Below, in pieces: positions 1-11,202 of a DNA stretch of 64,000 bases; within the stretch, counting starts at the first letter, position 1; every line of letters begins with the position of its first letter. The stretch is from positions 178,744 to 242,743 of the forward strand of contig ML978197.1 in the NCBI GenBank assembly GCA_010015745.1, written 5' to 3'. The position numbers and the translations under genes were made by a program. The DNA comes from Setomelanomma holmii (lineage: Eukaryota > Ascomycota > Dothideomycetes > Pleosporales > Phaeosphaeriaceae). The notes under the pieces are model-generated. The model worked only from the letters and a program-made list of their open reading frames with translations, made no database searches and was not told where the DNA came from.

Positions 1-610
1 GTCGTGCTGTCCAGTAGATAAGACCCATGAGCTGCACTTGGCTCGCTCGTTCAACTTCGTCTTTTTGGTTGATGCAGATAGCATCCACCCAGAGTGAACG
101 AACAGACATAGGGTCGCGAAGCTTTCGAAGCGCATCTCCGAGATTATGCGTGATGGGCAAGGACATGCCATCGCCTTCAAGTGATAGGCTGGTCAGTCAA
201 TACTCACACAAAGACTTCGTTCAGGAAACCCGTGCGATAACGAAGCCGGAGTATCAGATAGATCAAGGAGACATGATAACGGATAACATACATTCGATAC
301 AGGAGGCGCTGTCGTTACTGCCCCACACGTAGGATACAGTGTCGTATGATGGACTGGTATGGTCGTGAGCGAGATCCGGCCCATCTTGTCTCTGCAAAGA
401 GACAACACGTAAAGCGCCTCGAAGGCGGTGAATTGCGATGCCGGGTTCCAAGTACAAAACACGAATCTGACCTTGTGTCAAGGGCCTGTATAGACCGGTA
501 CGTGTTGTCTGGAGAACACTACTATGGAAGCTTGACTGATGTTCGACTGGGCTAGAAATGGGCCCATCAGATGCACGGATGCCACCATCCACTCTTCGAG
601 GTCTCAGCAT
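1..610 (-). CDS. HET-domain (heterokaryon incompatibility) protein, N-terminal part, runs off left edge
   Basis: The minus-strand frame from 610 carries the opening of a HET domain (YRPLTQGQIRVLYLEPG, then YDTVSYVWGS near residues 89-98). A 117-nt intron at 175-291 (GTATGT at the donor, TTGAAG at the acceptor) joins it in frame to exon 2 (174 to 1). Exon 2 reads SLPITHNLGDALRKLR and then LWVDAICINQ, the most conserved HET-domain block, followed by ERASQVQLMG. HET proteins act in non-self recognition and trigger cell death when incompatible hyphae fuse. The start at 610 is the first ATG of this frame and is not otherwise proven. The C-terminal half lies outside the window. No lesion is visible in the part present. 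Confidence 0.85.
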
Positions 611-1084
611 GTCTTCGAGGAGTGCCGAGTCGTTGTCTTTGATGACATTTCCTGTTACATTAGATCAACGTTCGTGCTTGCAGTGCCGGGTTTGGCGTTA
701 TTGCAATCTATTCAGCCTTGGTTCCGAAAACCCCAGATCCATGTACCCGGCTCCTATGACGTGACAACAAACTTGCAACGAAACGAGATATTTCATGCGC
801 CTCCCGCACGCTCTTGAACGATGTTTCGACTGGTGCGAGAATTGGGATTCGCGATGTTGTACATTTCGCGCAGAGCCGCACAAACATGTTGGTCTCAATC
901 TCGCCCACTGCCCAGCCCAAGGGGGCAAGGCGGCGAGGCAGTGCAACCGGGGCCCGACCAACGACCGATCGTAGCGCCCTGGATGCAAGTTCACGAGACC
1001 CACCCGCCAAAGCCGTCATCCAACTACTCCCTGCCAACGTCCAACCTCACCTCATCCGACCACGACCGCCAACACCGCCCGGCC
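611..1084. other. intergenic, no gene recognised
   Basis: This stretch lies between the divergent HET gene and the small secreted protein gene. Open frames here have no recognisable motif. It presumably holds both promoters. Confidence 0.4.
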
Positions 1085-1592
1085 ATGATGCGCCAACTAC
1101 CCTTCGCGATAATGCTGCTCTGCGCAGGCCTTGCGGTGGCCGACGATATCGTGATGAAGACGCGCATCAAGGTGCAGTTATTTGCGTCGCCGGCGTTTGT
1201 TTCCGAAGTCTCCGTGGACGCGTACAACAACCAGTGCCTATCGCTGGACAACAATCTGTACGTCGAAAGACCAAGCACAAGGTGCGCTAGGGTCGCTGAC
1301 TGTGTGTAGGATCGATGGCCGAGTGCAGTCGCTGCTAGTTGGTGGTCATGATGTCGCAGGTGTGCTGAACAGGGACGACTACTGGAACTGCCGCTTCTTC
1401 GAGTACGTCGCTCGCTCCTCTGTGGCCGTATGCAGCCTGCTGACTGTGTGTAGTAATTACGGTTGCAACGAAAATTCGGATGACTATCTTACTATTCCTG
1501 ACGGGGTCAACAACCTCAGCAGCATCGGATGGGGGACCCGGATTCGGAGCCTTCGCTGCCGCAACTTCGACCCATCCGTTACTTCTTCCTGA
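1085..1592 (+). CDS. small secreted cysteine-containing protein, two introns with shared 3' ends
   Basis: Three exons (1085-1257, 1310-1402, 1454-1592) give a 134-residue protein. The start is the first of two adjacent ATGs. The next 20 residues form a hydrophobic signal peptide (RQLPFAIMLLCAGLAVA) with a likely cleavage after AVA. The mature part has four cysteines (NQCL, NCRF, YGCN, LRCR), enough for two disulphides, and aromatic- and Asn/Asp-rich segments. Both introns (1258-1309, 52 nt; 1403-1453, 51 nt) start GTACGTCG and end with the same 15 bases, gctgactgtgtgtag. The size, secretion signal and cysteines fit a fungal small secreted protein of effector or antimicrobial type, but no family was recognised. 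An upstream in-frame ATG at 821 is possible, but it would hide the signal peptide. Confidence 0.7.
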
Positions 1593-2250
1593 AGAGGGTG
1601 TCCATCAATATCAAATCGTAAAACACCGCATAACTGGATCGCTGGATTCCGCAAGGCATGCCAATCTGGGGTGCGAGCGATAGCGCAAAACGCTCAGGCG
1701 GTGAACGGCGTGGTAACACACTCGAGCTATCTCATGGACCTTTCCAGTAGCAGCCGATATAGAAGCACGGCACGCGAAAAAGACCACACGATATTCGACA
1801 CCTGAGGTGTTGGCCTTCCATTCCCAAGCCGCCCGAGTTCTAGAGCGCCGGACCTTGGTCGTGGACATGCCCTCATATTTGGTTGGGAGGGTGTGTCATT
1901 CTGGCGAGGCATGAGATTTGGCGTATCATGTACGTTGCTGGTGAAATGAACAGGAGTTGAAGATCTCGACGCTGTGTCGAGATGTTGAAGGAAGCTAAGG
2001 AATGTTAGGGCATTTGGGGAAGGTGCTATGAGGCGCTTGACGAGGGAAGGTGGGGTACACAGGTCTAGAAGAAGAAGTCGTGATATACCCTTGCGCTTGG
2101 CGGTCGACGTTTCAAACTTTCGGCGTATCGCGAAGCGTCGGTCTGCATCTCTACCAACACCCTACGAATGCAAACAATCAATCATAATCCCGTGGGTATC
2201 TCCCTCGCTATGCTAAGTGACAACCATGCAACCACTTTTACCTCCAGCCC
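1593..2250. other. intergenic, nothing recognised
   Basis: These 658 bp separate the 3' ends of two convergent genes. Several short open frames occur on both strands, none with a motif, signal peptide or splice structure I could support. Confidence 0.4.
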
Positions 2251-3234
2251 TCACAAATCAATCAGATCAGGCTCACCACTCCCGACTCCCCTCAGCAGCA
2301 CAATCATGTTCCCGTTCTTGCAAGGCTCGCCAATCTTTTCACTGAACTTCAGCAATCGCCCACCTTCGACATGGAACACGCGCAGCTTCTCTTCCTCTCC
2401 TCCACCCCGATTGTTAACGTTTTGCACCTGTAGCGACTTGGCCGCTATATCGAGCACCCGCCCGACCGTCCAGTCGGCGTTGTAGAAGAACTTGCCCGTC
2501 GGGTATTTCGCCTTGGTGGTGTCCGCCGAGGCTTCGACATGGAGGTATATCCGTTTCTCGGATGGCACACTTGCCTCGCCTTTCGCTGCACGCTTCAGTG
2601 CATTTATCTCAGCTTGCGCTGTCGCCGCGGTAGGTGACGAGCTCTTCCCCAGCCCCAGAAATCCCGACTTCTTTGGTCCAGAGCGCCTCTTGTCGTCCTC
2701 TTTCCGCTTGTTCTCTGCCCAGAGCTTCAGCTTTGCCAGTGCGCTCATCGTCTGCTGTCTCGCGCCACCGGGTGCTGCGCCTCGCCGCGGTACATTCTTG
2801 CAGTCATGGTCTTCCGGCATGCGGTGTTTCAAGCAATAGGAGCGGTTACATGAGGAGCACTGGTTCGCAGGCATGCGCGATGTGTTGATGAGTGTCTTGC
2901 AAGTGTTCTCGTAGCATTGCTGCTCGTGGGTGTAGAGTGATGGTTTGGGTGGTAACGATGTCGCAGCATTTTGCTCGGCGCGTCTTCTTGCCCACTCGCC
3001 AGCCTTGGGACATTTGTGCGCGTGTTCGGTTCGGTGGTCCAGACAATATGTCCTGTGATTGTTAGTATGCTACAGCCTGTATATCGAGGTTGAAAGACAG
3101 ACTCACCCTCTACAGCTCTCACAGCGGAACGGCAGGAAGTCCAGTACATGACAGTACTCCGTCTGGCAGTGCGAGCCAACAGCTTCCACGTCGCCCTTCA
3201 TCTCGGTGTAACTTTCACTTGGTGTGGACGCCAT
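2251..3234 (-). CDS. CUZ1: AN1-type zinc finger protein with C-terminal ubiquitin-like domain (Cuz1/ZFAND1-like)
   Basis: Exon 1 (3234-3107) and exon 2 (3052-2251) flank a 54-nt intron (3053-3106, GTGAGT...CACAG) and encode 309 residues. Two AN1 zinc fingers follow each other. The first spans about residues 23-63 (CQTEYC, FRCESC, TYCLDH, HAHKC). The second follows an Arg/Glu-rich spacer (QQCYENTC, QCSSCNRSYCLKH, EDHDCK). A basic linker leads to a C-terminal ubiquitin-like fold (KRIYLHVEAS ... FFYNADWTVGRVLD ... NMIVLLRG). This domain order is that of yeast Cuz1 and human ZFAND1, which bind Cdc48/p97 and the proteasome during arsenite stress. It shares a 314-bp divergent promoter with the pseudouridine synthase gene. 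No lesion is seen. Confidence 0.85.
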
Positions 3235-3548
3235 GATTGCGGCGCAGATGGGGTAGATATGAGCGGGGGATGTTGCTGCTGACAGATTAGGTATCGAAGG
3301 GACGCGTAGAGCGAGCCCAAGAGGTGAGAAGGCGCAAGAAGCGTCGAGAAGGCGGCGAGCTTAGGCAAACACGGCTGACGAAGTCGAGTTCATGCCTGAG
3401 GCTGCATGCATTCGCATGTGTCGAGGTGGCAGGTGCAGCCGAAGGCGGGCGCTAGTTAGGTCCGCTATTGCCGAAATATTTCCCAACATCCGTTGTCGCA
3501 TTCACGACAAAATCACCTCCGAGCCTGGCTGAGGTTCGTATTGGTCTG
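3235..3548. promoter_or_regulatory. divergent promoter between Cuz1-like and Pus4 genes
   Basis: The two start codons face away from each other across 314 bp, so this segment must hold both promoters and 5' leaders. I see no TATA box or known operator in it. Confidence 0.5.
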
Positions 3549-4706
3549 ATGGCAAACGGAGATGGCCAAGTTCTCGAAGGAGTCTTCGGTCAGTGCACTC
3601 AAGTATGCTCAAACCGCAGCCTAACTCTCTCGATAGCGGTAGCGAAACCCGCCCATGTCTCCTCTGCAGCACAGCTGCAGAAGCTACAAGCCTCATTTGC
3701 AACATCAAGAACATTTGCGCCACTCTTGCGAAGTCAGCCTCAGCGGCCAAGCAAAGGCGATGATCAGGTTTTCAGGATGGGTCATGGCGGCACACTGGAC
3801 CCGCTAGCGGCTGGTGTGTTCATCGTTGGTATCGGCAGAGGCACCAAGCATCTGCATAACTACCTGGCATGCACAAAGACTTACGAGACCGTGGTGTTGT
3901 TTGGCGCGAGTACTGATACATATGACTGCACTGGGAAGATTGTCGAGCGCGCGAACCACGACCATGTCACCGAAGCACTGGTAGAGGAGAAGCTTGCCCA
4001 GTTTCGAGGCAAGATTATGCAAGCGCCGCCCATATACTCAGCCCTCAAGATCAACGGAATCAAAGCATGCGAGTACGCTCGCCAAGGTAGAGAGCTGCCA
4101 CGGCAATTGGAGAGCAGGGAGATGAACATTGAAGAGTGCATACTGCTGGAATGGTACCAAGGTGGTCAGCATGACTTCGCCCGTGCAGAGGACGAGACGC
4201 TCAGTCGAGCGCCTGCAGCACGGATCAGGCTGAGTGTATGCTCTGGGTTCTACGTGCGAAGTTTCGCTCACGACTTGGGCTTGGCTTGCTCATCTCGATC
4301 ACACATGGCCTCCTTACTTCGGACACGACAGGCAAATTTCGTCATAGAGAATGCCCCAAATCTACCACTCTTGACTTTGGCCATGGCTTACGACGATATT
4401 GAAGCTGGTGAAGATACTTGGGCCGCCAAGCTCGTACCGCAGCTCGAAGCATGGGTGGCAGATAACCCTGCGACCTCTGGACACGTGGATGGCAGAGATG
4501 GCCAGCTCAGACGGACAATTGCAGAAGAGAAGGAGAATAGGCCCAGGCAGCGATTTCGGGGCGAATGGCTAGCTGAGACGAAGCGCGAGAGGATCAAGCA
4601 GCAAGGTGGCAAGTATAAGGGTAAATGGGGCCGCAAGACTGCTCCACTTGATGCTGCATTAGAGGCAAACGACGCGCAGGGGCAGACGAAAGCTCTGTCG
4701 GCGTGA
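3549..4706 (+). CDS. PUS4: tRNA pseudouridine synthase Pus4 (TruB family, U55)
   Basis: Exons 3549-3588 and 3637-4706 flank a 48-nt intron (GTCAGT...GATAG) and encode 369 residues. The intron length is a multiple of three and the intron has no stop, so an unspliced reading also stays open. Splicing restores the family opening EGVFAVAKPAHVSS. The catalytic motif is HGGTLDPLAAGVF, whose Asp is the TruB nucleophile. It is followed by KTYE, the substrate-binding APPIYSALKINGIKACEYAR and the RLSVCSGFYVRSFAHDLG block. The C-terminus is charged, as in fungal Pus4. The enzyme makes the T-loop pseudouridine of nuclear and mitochondrial tRNAs. I chose 3549 rather than the longer start at 3468 because homology begins there. 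Confidence 0.92.
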   Translation: MANGDGQVLEGVFGQCTQVCSNRSLTLSIAVAKPAHVSSAAQLQKLQASFATSRTFAPLLRSQPQRPSKGDDQVFRMGHGGTLDPLAAGVFIVGIGRGTKHLHNYLACTKTYETVVLFGASTDTYDCTGKIVERANHDHVTEALVEEKLAQFRGKIMQAPPIYSALKINGIKACEYARQGRELPRQLESREMNIEECILLEWYQGGQHDFARAEDETLSRAPAARIRLSVCSGFYVRSFAHDLGLACSSRSHMASLLRTRQANFVIENAPNLPLLTLAMAYDDIEAGEDTWAAKLVPQLEAWVADNPATSGHVDGRDGQLRRTIAEEKENRPRQRFRGEWLAETKRERIKQQGGKYKGKWGRKTAPLDAALEANDAQGQTKALSA

Positions 4707-4733
4707 CCTGGTCTCTATCCAAGTCGACTTCTT

Positions 4734-6265
4734 TCAAGGTGTATACAGCCAAGGCTTCTCGCCGCCAGTCTGTTCCCACCTTCTCAGGACCCTTCGATTG
4801 TGGACGATGTACACAGCTTCCTGTACAGTGGCGAAGGACATACCGATGGCCACCATGATGATCTGGATCCTCAATCCCTTGCTATAGAATGGAATATCGT
4901 CGGCGCGATAGTACTGCGTACCCACCATCAGTCCTGATATTGCGCTCATCATCCACATCGCAATGCTGATGCTTCGCTCGCCGGCTTTACAATTGAGCTG
5001 TACCCACGAGTTGTGTACGGGATGGTAGCCAACAACAAAAGCGTTGATCGTGGTCCAGAGTCCCAACGCGACCACTTCCCAACGGAAGGATGGACTGAGC
5101 GCGCAATGATGAGCACCAGAAGATAGCATACGTGCGCGATAATCACAGCTAGTCCCCGCTTGTTGGCCTTGTCCGATAGCCAACCAAAGAGGAACACGAC
5201 GCCAAGCGCAATGAAGCCTCCCACAGAAGCAAGCGCATTTGCTTCGACGCGGTTGAAGCCAAGAGCCATGATGATGGTCGGTGTGTACGTGGTCAAAGAC
5301 GACCATGTCGAAAATACTGCAAAGGTCGAGACGAAATGGGCCCACCGACGATAATGCTTCACAGTCTTCCAAACCAGCGAAGGTGGAATGTGCAGGCCTT
5401 GCGATCCAGGCTTGCGATCCAGATCGTCTACCTGCAGGCGTTGTTGAAGAGCTTCACGATCGGTATCTCTGAAACGAATCAATCCGGGGGACAGCAATGG
5501 GCGGGGTTGGTCCGGGCTTCCTGGCAGCAGAAACAATAGGGTGATCGCTACACACATCGTAAATGCGCCTTCCACTACGGTCGGTCAGCCGATGGATCAA
5601 GGCAGGATCGATGATCGGCAGGACTTACGGAGGAACAACTACTGCCAACCTTTCAAACCACCTCGACCGCCCAACTTCAGGATGCCGCTGGCCAACAACG
5701 GACTAATTGCATTGCCACCGAACATACCAAAGAAGAATACAGCAACGCGCTTCGCGAGCTCACGCTTGGTGTACCAAGTGGAAAGCGTGTATACTCGCAC
5801 AATCCCAGGAATGCTCGCGAAACCAGAAAATCAGTCCTTTTTTTCACGAAGACCTGTAAAACGGCTACAAGGCCAAAGATGAATACCTGGGCCAAGATCC
5901 ACTTGCGAGGACCAATGCGCTGCAAGATCATGTTCGACGGGATTTCGAGAACGACTATGCCCAGGAACATGAGCTGATTGCCAAGGTTGATAGTATCTTG
6001 GTTCAACCGAATGTTCTTTGCGAAGCCGTCTGTGAGTGCACTTGCGAAGTTCATACGGTCAAGCTGGAAGACAAGTAGACCAAGGAACAGCAACGGCAGC
6101 ATCGTAGTGTCGACTCTGACGAGGTCAGCAGTTGGTCCGAAGATGTCAAGTAGCACCTACTTTCTCCGCGCCCGCAACGCAGCTGCATCCTGTTCCAAAT
6201 CGAATGTGTCGCTCACATCGCTTTGCGCCGCATGATCGACAACGCCTTTCCCCGTACGAGGCCAT
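4734..6265 (-). pseudogene. Dal5-type MFS anion/allantoate permease pseudogene
   Basis: A 12-TM Dal5-family permease can be read in pieces: LDRMNFASALTDGF and IPSNMILQRIGPRKW (N-half), YTLSTWYTKRELAKR, the central loop, then WTTINAFVVGYHPVHNSW and MSAISGLMVGTQYYRADD (C-half). Introns lie near 6114-6158 and before 5577. Four lesions break it. The frame slips near 6240, just after the only sensible ATG (6265). About nine codons between FLVSRA and IPGIVRVY (near 5815) are missing, probably lost between two copies of CATTCCTGGG. TGG became TAG at 5639-5641 (GWQ*LF). One base is missing near 5070 (SVGKWSR / GLWTT). The family imports small anionic metabolites such as allantoate, nicotinate or pantothenate. 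This copy cannot make a functional protein. Confidence 0.85.
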
Positions 6266-6874
6266 GGTGTTGTTGGTGTCCCAGATCATTGGTAGCGAGT
6301 GTGGAGAGAAGATCCACGAAGAAGCACGAAAGATATATCGACCCACATCGTTCCTCCAAACTCCACATTCATTCCGTGATTTTCGACTACATTTGCGAAT
6401 ACGTCTGCAACCTCGTATGCCAATGTCGGCATCCTCCACCGCTTCTTATCTTGCCGATCGGCATGCCGGCGCGAACGATGAGAATGTCTCGTGAATCTGC
6501 ATGGCAATGCTTAGGCATTTACTTGGTTGCCATAGTTTGGGAATGGTGCATGGTGTTGAGTGGTCGCAGTAGTGGGGTCAAGGCTTGATACAGAGGCCTA
6601 GCGCAATCGCGCAATCTACAGAACACATGTCGCAAACTCGCGAGGGTATCTTAGGCATAATCCCGCATAAATGCGCATGGATGCCACGCGACGAAGTGGG
6701 CAAAGGTGGGATCATCAGGGTACAATACCGATGGTGGGCTGCCGTATCCACAATTTTGGGTGCCCTCGGTCGCGCAAAACTTCTACCAACTGCTTCCACC
6801 CCAAGCGACTGTCGTTGGCTGTCGATGTTCATCGCAATCCGTGGGACCATCAAGTCGCATCACAGCAACTCAAG
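6266..6874. other. intergenic between diverging permease pseudogene and monooxygenase
   Basis: These 609 bp hold the two promoters. The short open frames on both strands have no recognisable content. Confidence 0.4.
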
Positions 6875-8395
6875 ATGGTCGTCAAGCGTGTCGCAGTGAT
6901 CGGACTTGGTCCAGGTGGTGCGATTACAATTGACGCATTGGCGCAAGAGAAGACGTTCGACACAATTCGCGTGTTCGAGAGGCGAGAAGCTGCTGGTGGT
7001 TGCTGGTGCGTACTCAGTGATACAAGGGTCAGTATGACACCAGCGCTACAGCTGCTAACCTTCCCCAGGATCTAAGATACATCTCCGCCACCAAATTTTG
7101 ACCCTTCGACATTCCCGGCGCTTGCCACCCGTAAGGGTGACCCGTGGATAGACTCGATACCCTCAGCCTTGCCAGCAAAGCTGCCATCAACGCAGCGTCT
7201 GCGGCATGCAGAGTCTTCGATCTATCCTTACCTTGAAACAAATGTTGATAACACAGCAATGTCATTCTCACAAGAGCCGATTCCTGCTGGCGCAAGTGCA
7301 CTGTCGATTTCAAAACATGGCAAGGACACTCCTTTTCGCCACCATTCTCTGATACGCAAATACATCGAGTCACTTGTTCATCGCAACGGCTATGAGAAGT
7401 TAGTCTCTTACAACACTACCGTGGAACTTGCTGAAAAGTTTGGCAGCGAGTGGCGCCTTGTTCTGCGAAGAGATGGCGATGTTAGAGGCGAGGACGAGTG
7501 GTGCGAGGAATGGTTCGATGCTGTCGTGGTGGCAAGTGGTCACTACAGCGTACCTTACATCCCTCAAATTGAAGGTCTGGCCGATTTCGAGAAGGCTCAT
7601 CCGGGAAGTGTCAAACACAGCAAGATGTTCCGTGGTCGAGCGGCCTATCGCGGAAAGCGAGTGGTCGTAGTCGGTGCATCTATATCCGCAGCAGATATCG
7701 CATACGACGTGGTTGGCCTTGCGAAAGGTCCGGTCTATGCGGTTGTCATCGGCCACAAACCCAATGGGTATTTTGGAGATGTCGCATTCAAGCATCCGGG
7801 TATCGTGGAGAAGTCTTCCATATCACACGTCACCAGTTCACATGGTGATCGAACGGTACACTTCGCAGATGGTACATCGGTACGCGAAGTCGATGAGATC
7901 ATCTTCGGAACTGGGTACTCATGGTCTCTCCCGTTCCTGCCCAACGTAGAAGTACGCAACAATCGCGTGCCAAGCTTATACCAGCATATCGTGTACCAGA
8001 AGGATTCGTCTCTCGTCTTCGTGGGTGCGGTCGCTGCCGGTCTTACTTTCCGCGTCTTTGAATGGCAGGCTGTACTCGCAGCACGAGTACTCGCCGGACG
8101 TGCTACACTTCCGCCGATTGAAGAGCAACAGCGCTGGGAGCAAGACAGGATCGCAAAACGCGGTGATAGAGTACCCTTCACACTCATCTTCCCAGACTTC
8201 GAGGACTATTTTGAGACAGTGCGCAGACTCGCCGGGGAGCCAAAGCCAGGCCAACCGGGAAGAACACTGCCGCCTTTCGACAAGAACTGGCTAGAGGCTT
8301 TCATGGCCGGTCACGAGCGGAGGAAGAAGTGGTGGAGGGAAGAGAATGAAAAGGCACGATCGAAAATGGCGGCACCAGCACGCGCTCACTTGTAA
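6875..8395 (+). pseudogene. flavin-containing monooxygenase (FMO-like) with one in-frame stop
   Basis: The gene starts at 6875 (MVVKRVAVIGLGPGGA, the FAD-binding GxGxxG). A 63-nt intron at 7006-7068 splits the conserved GGCW tryptophan codon. After splicing, the next codons read ATC TAA GAT, so TAA at 7073-7075 stops the protein after about 46 residues, where a Tyr or similar is expected. The remaining frame is open to 8395 and complete: a second nucleotide-binding motif (RVVVVGASISAADIAYD), FGDVAFKHPGIV, and the FMO hallmark FGTGYSWSLPFLP. Such enzymes hydroxylate N or S atoms with NADPH and O2. Other acceptor sites fail because of frame or loss of the GGCW motif. Either the gene died recently or the one base is a sequencing error. 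Confidence 0.8.
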
Positions 8396-8927
8396 TTATC
8401 ACTCATGCAATCTTCAGTACTTTTGGAGCTTTTCGCCGCGAGCAACGAGAACGAGGTCGGAGCACATTGTCCCGGCGAAACCACAGCGCAACCCGAACGC
8501 GAGGTCGAATAATCTCATGTCAAGAAGGCTAACGTTGGAGATGTCCTCCGTATGCTCCATCAATCATCTGTTTCGAGTCATGCGCCTCGCACGTGTGGTG
8601 CCCATACTATCGGCAAATGGGTGTGTAGTGCAGGGAGCTTACTGGACTAGGTCAAAGTACCTCCCAGTGCGGTTAAGAGTGCTTGTTGGATTGGTGTGTC
8701 GGAGAGTTAAGGGACGAATTTCCATTGGTGGGGTAGCCAATCAGCATACCCTTCATTTAACCTTTCTTGGCACCGCGTACGCGAGACCACCATGTTTGCG
8801 CGACATCAGGTAATAGGGAGGATAAGGTAGTGTATCATATCGTCTCTCGCTGTTTCCATGTGTTCATTGCGCGTCAACATCTTGCAATTCCTCTGCCACA
8901 CTCGCAACAATCAACGAGTCAGCCATC
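8396..8927. other. intergenic, probable promoter of pectate lyase gene
   Basis: These 532 bp carry no recognisable gene. The last 100 bp before 8928 are pyrimidine-rich and hold the pectate lyase leader. Confidence 0.35.
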
Positions 8928-10209
8928 ATGCGCATGATCACCCTCAGTGCTGCACTTGCAGCTTTAACAGCTTCTGGAAACGCAAAAGAGATCTACGTTT
9001 CGCCAACGGGTACTGGAACTGGTACATCTACTTCGCCGTATGGCTCCATTCAGTCTGCTGTCAACGCGGCGGCTGCTGGCGACGTGATCTACCTCCGCGC
9101 AGGTACATACAAGCCGAATACAAATATTCAGATCAAGAAGAGTGGCACAAGGACTCAGCCCATGATATTGCGCTCATATACCAAGGAGAAGGTTATCCTC
9201 GATGGCGAGAGTCTGCCGGGGTATGAACATGCATCTGGATTCTGCAGTTGTACATTGAATTGACTGCCTGTTAGCACGCCTTATGAGCTCGACGCCTCCT
9301 TGCCCAAGGCGGAAAGGGGTATTTTACACATTGAAGGAGGCAACTACTGGAAGTTCTACAATCTCGAGTAAGTCGCAATCGAGCCTCCACGCCAGCACCA
9401 TAAACTTACCATCTATCCAGGTTGACCAATGGTCCATATAGCGTCTATGCTCGTGATGCTTCGCACAACTACTATGAGCTTCTCTCCACGCATGACAACT
9501 ACGAGTCAGGCTTCAAGCTCCAAGGTGCCTCATCCAATAACACAGTCATATACCTCGACTCCTATCGCAACCGCGATCCACGCAAGAACAGCCAGTCCGC
9601 CGATGGCTTCGCATGCAAAGAAGGGTCTGGCGAGGGCAATAGCCTCCGCAATGCGCGCCTTTGGGACAACGTGGAAGGTGGTCTCGACCTCTACATGTTC
9701 GGTAAGCCAGTCACAATGGAGGAAGTGTACGCATGGGGCAACGGCTTCAATCGCTGGGGCTTCAGCGACTTCAACGGCGATGGGAACGGGTTCAAGCTCG
9801 GCATCACAGATAATCCGCCTGCGAACCACATCATCCGCAATTTTCGATGGCTTTCTCGAATGCCGCGAAGGGCATCATCGACAATGGCAACCCAGGCAGT
9901 TTGACTGTCGAGCGCAACACAGCGTGGAACGATGGCGATAATGACGTCAACTTCCGCAGCTCGTCGTCCAAGTTGACCGCGAACATTGCGGTCGCGATTG
10001 CCGGGTCGCAGGTTAGTCTGACGGATTCGGGTATCTTGGCGTCAGGAAACTCGTGGAATTCGGGTACGTGGTCGAACTCGAGCTTCAAGAGTGTGGATCC
10101 GTCTACGCTCAAGGGCGCGCGTGGTGCAGATGGAAGGGTGCCCGCGAGCGATTTCTTGATCCCGGTGAGTGGGGCGGCGATCGGTGCGACGACGAGGGCG
10201 GACATGTAA
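8928..10209 (+). pseudogene. family PL9 pectate lyase, secreted, with one frameshift
   Basis: The start at 8928 or its second ATG opens a signal peptide (MITLSAALAALTASGNA). A right-handed beta-helix follows (EIYVSPTGTGTGT, SIQSAVNAAAAGDVIYLRAGTY). Introns lie at 9221-9274 and 9368-9420, both in phase. The PL9 core is clear: SADGFACKEGSGEGN, containing the family's catalytic Lys region, then the NGFNRWGFSDFNGDGNGFKLG calcium/substrate region. Near 9841-9846 the frame changes. IIRN is followed by five bases instead of three before MAFSNAAKGIIDNGNPGSLTV, so the last 120 residues are in another frame and the protein would end after a short wrong tail. PL9 enzymes cleave polygalacturonate by beta-elimination. 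The lesion may be real or a sequencing error. Confidence 0.82.
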
Positions 10210-10339
10210 GGGAGCGCCAAGGCGCGCTAACAAGAAGTTCTATATACATATCTTCGCATGAGGTGTATATACTCTAGCCTCCTTTTTCTGGTCACAACAT
10301 CATTTCCTCCATCCACTCTTGCTTTGCTTCTCACAATTT

Positions 10340-11202
10340 CTACAAGTTGATCTGCAACCCCAACGTCGCGTTTACGACCGCCTTTCCATAGAATGGCTCT
10401 GTGCCTGCATTCCCAACATTCACATACGTGCTATCCGTGAATACACCAATCTTCACGAGTGCCTCCAACCACTCCTTGATATCCCCTGAAAATGTTCCAG
10501 TGAATTGTTTGTCCGGCAACAAGCTGGACACAGTGATTCCAGTATCCTCATTCACGCCCTGGTACAGCTTCCAGCTCGTTCCATACAGATCCGCGATGGT
10601 CGCTTTCGGTCCAGCGGTCCAGCCAATGGGAAGTTGTCCGCCGACATAATTGAGCCAGAGCATGAGTTCCTGCGCCTTACTTGATGTTGAATCGCCCTTG
10701 GTGTCGGAGGTCATGAAGTCGAAGCAGATGTTGCCCTTGTACGCGGTGGTGTTCGTACGCGTCCAGTCATATGTGGCTGGGATGGATTTGATGGCTGATA
10801 ACTTTGTTTCCAGGTTTTGCGTGAGTCCGACGAATGTATAGCCTTTGGGCACATTGTCACTGTTTCGCGTCAGCATAAAATCCTACGCATGCCGCCAGCG
10901 ATGGCTCACGTTGCTTTCACATAAGTAATATCGGTAACGGCGCTCCATTTGATCTCCTTGTTGCCATCCGAGCCCGTGGAAACAGACTCGTAGCCCGTGC
11001 ACATGCTACCCTGTGTTTGTGCCTGGTTGTAGAACATATTGTACACGATCCATGGCGTGTCGGTCAAAACGACATTCTGTGCTGTTCCGCACATTTGGAT
11101 CGGTGCCTGTTTGGTGGTGTCTGAGATGGTAATGCCTTGAGGTGTTGGCGCAGCAGACGCCAGGGCAACCAGCGCCATGGAGAGAAAATAAGGCGAAATC
11201 AT
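10340..11202 (-). CDS. GH12 endo-beta-1,4-glucanase / xyloglucanase, secreted
   Basis: Exons 11202-10910 and 10859-10340 flank a 50-nt intron (GTGAGC...ACAG) and encode 270 residues. The N-terminus is a signal peptide (MISPYFLSMALVALASAAP). Both GH12 catalytic glutamates can be placed: the nucleophile in AQELMLWLNYVGG and the acid/base in NAGTEPFYG near the C-terminus. WIVYNMFYNQAQTQGSMC and GDSTSSK fit the jelly-roll strands of the family. The product hydrolyses beta-1,4-glucan or xyloglucan outside the cell. It is the only intact member of the local group of degradative genes and is convergent with the pectate lyase gene (130 bp apart). Confidence 0.9.

Noticed and set aside
821..1084. Upstream ATG extending the small secreted protein by 88 residues
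   Set aside because: The extension has no similarity or composition bias and would bury a good signal peptide. The start at 1085 fits better.
3468..3548. Longer N-terminus for the Pus4 protein
   Set aside because: The family homology begins at EGVF just after 3549, and the extra 27 residues look random.
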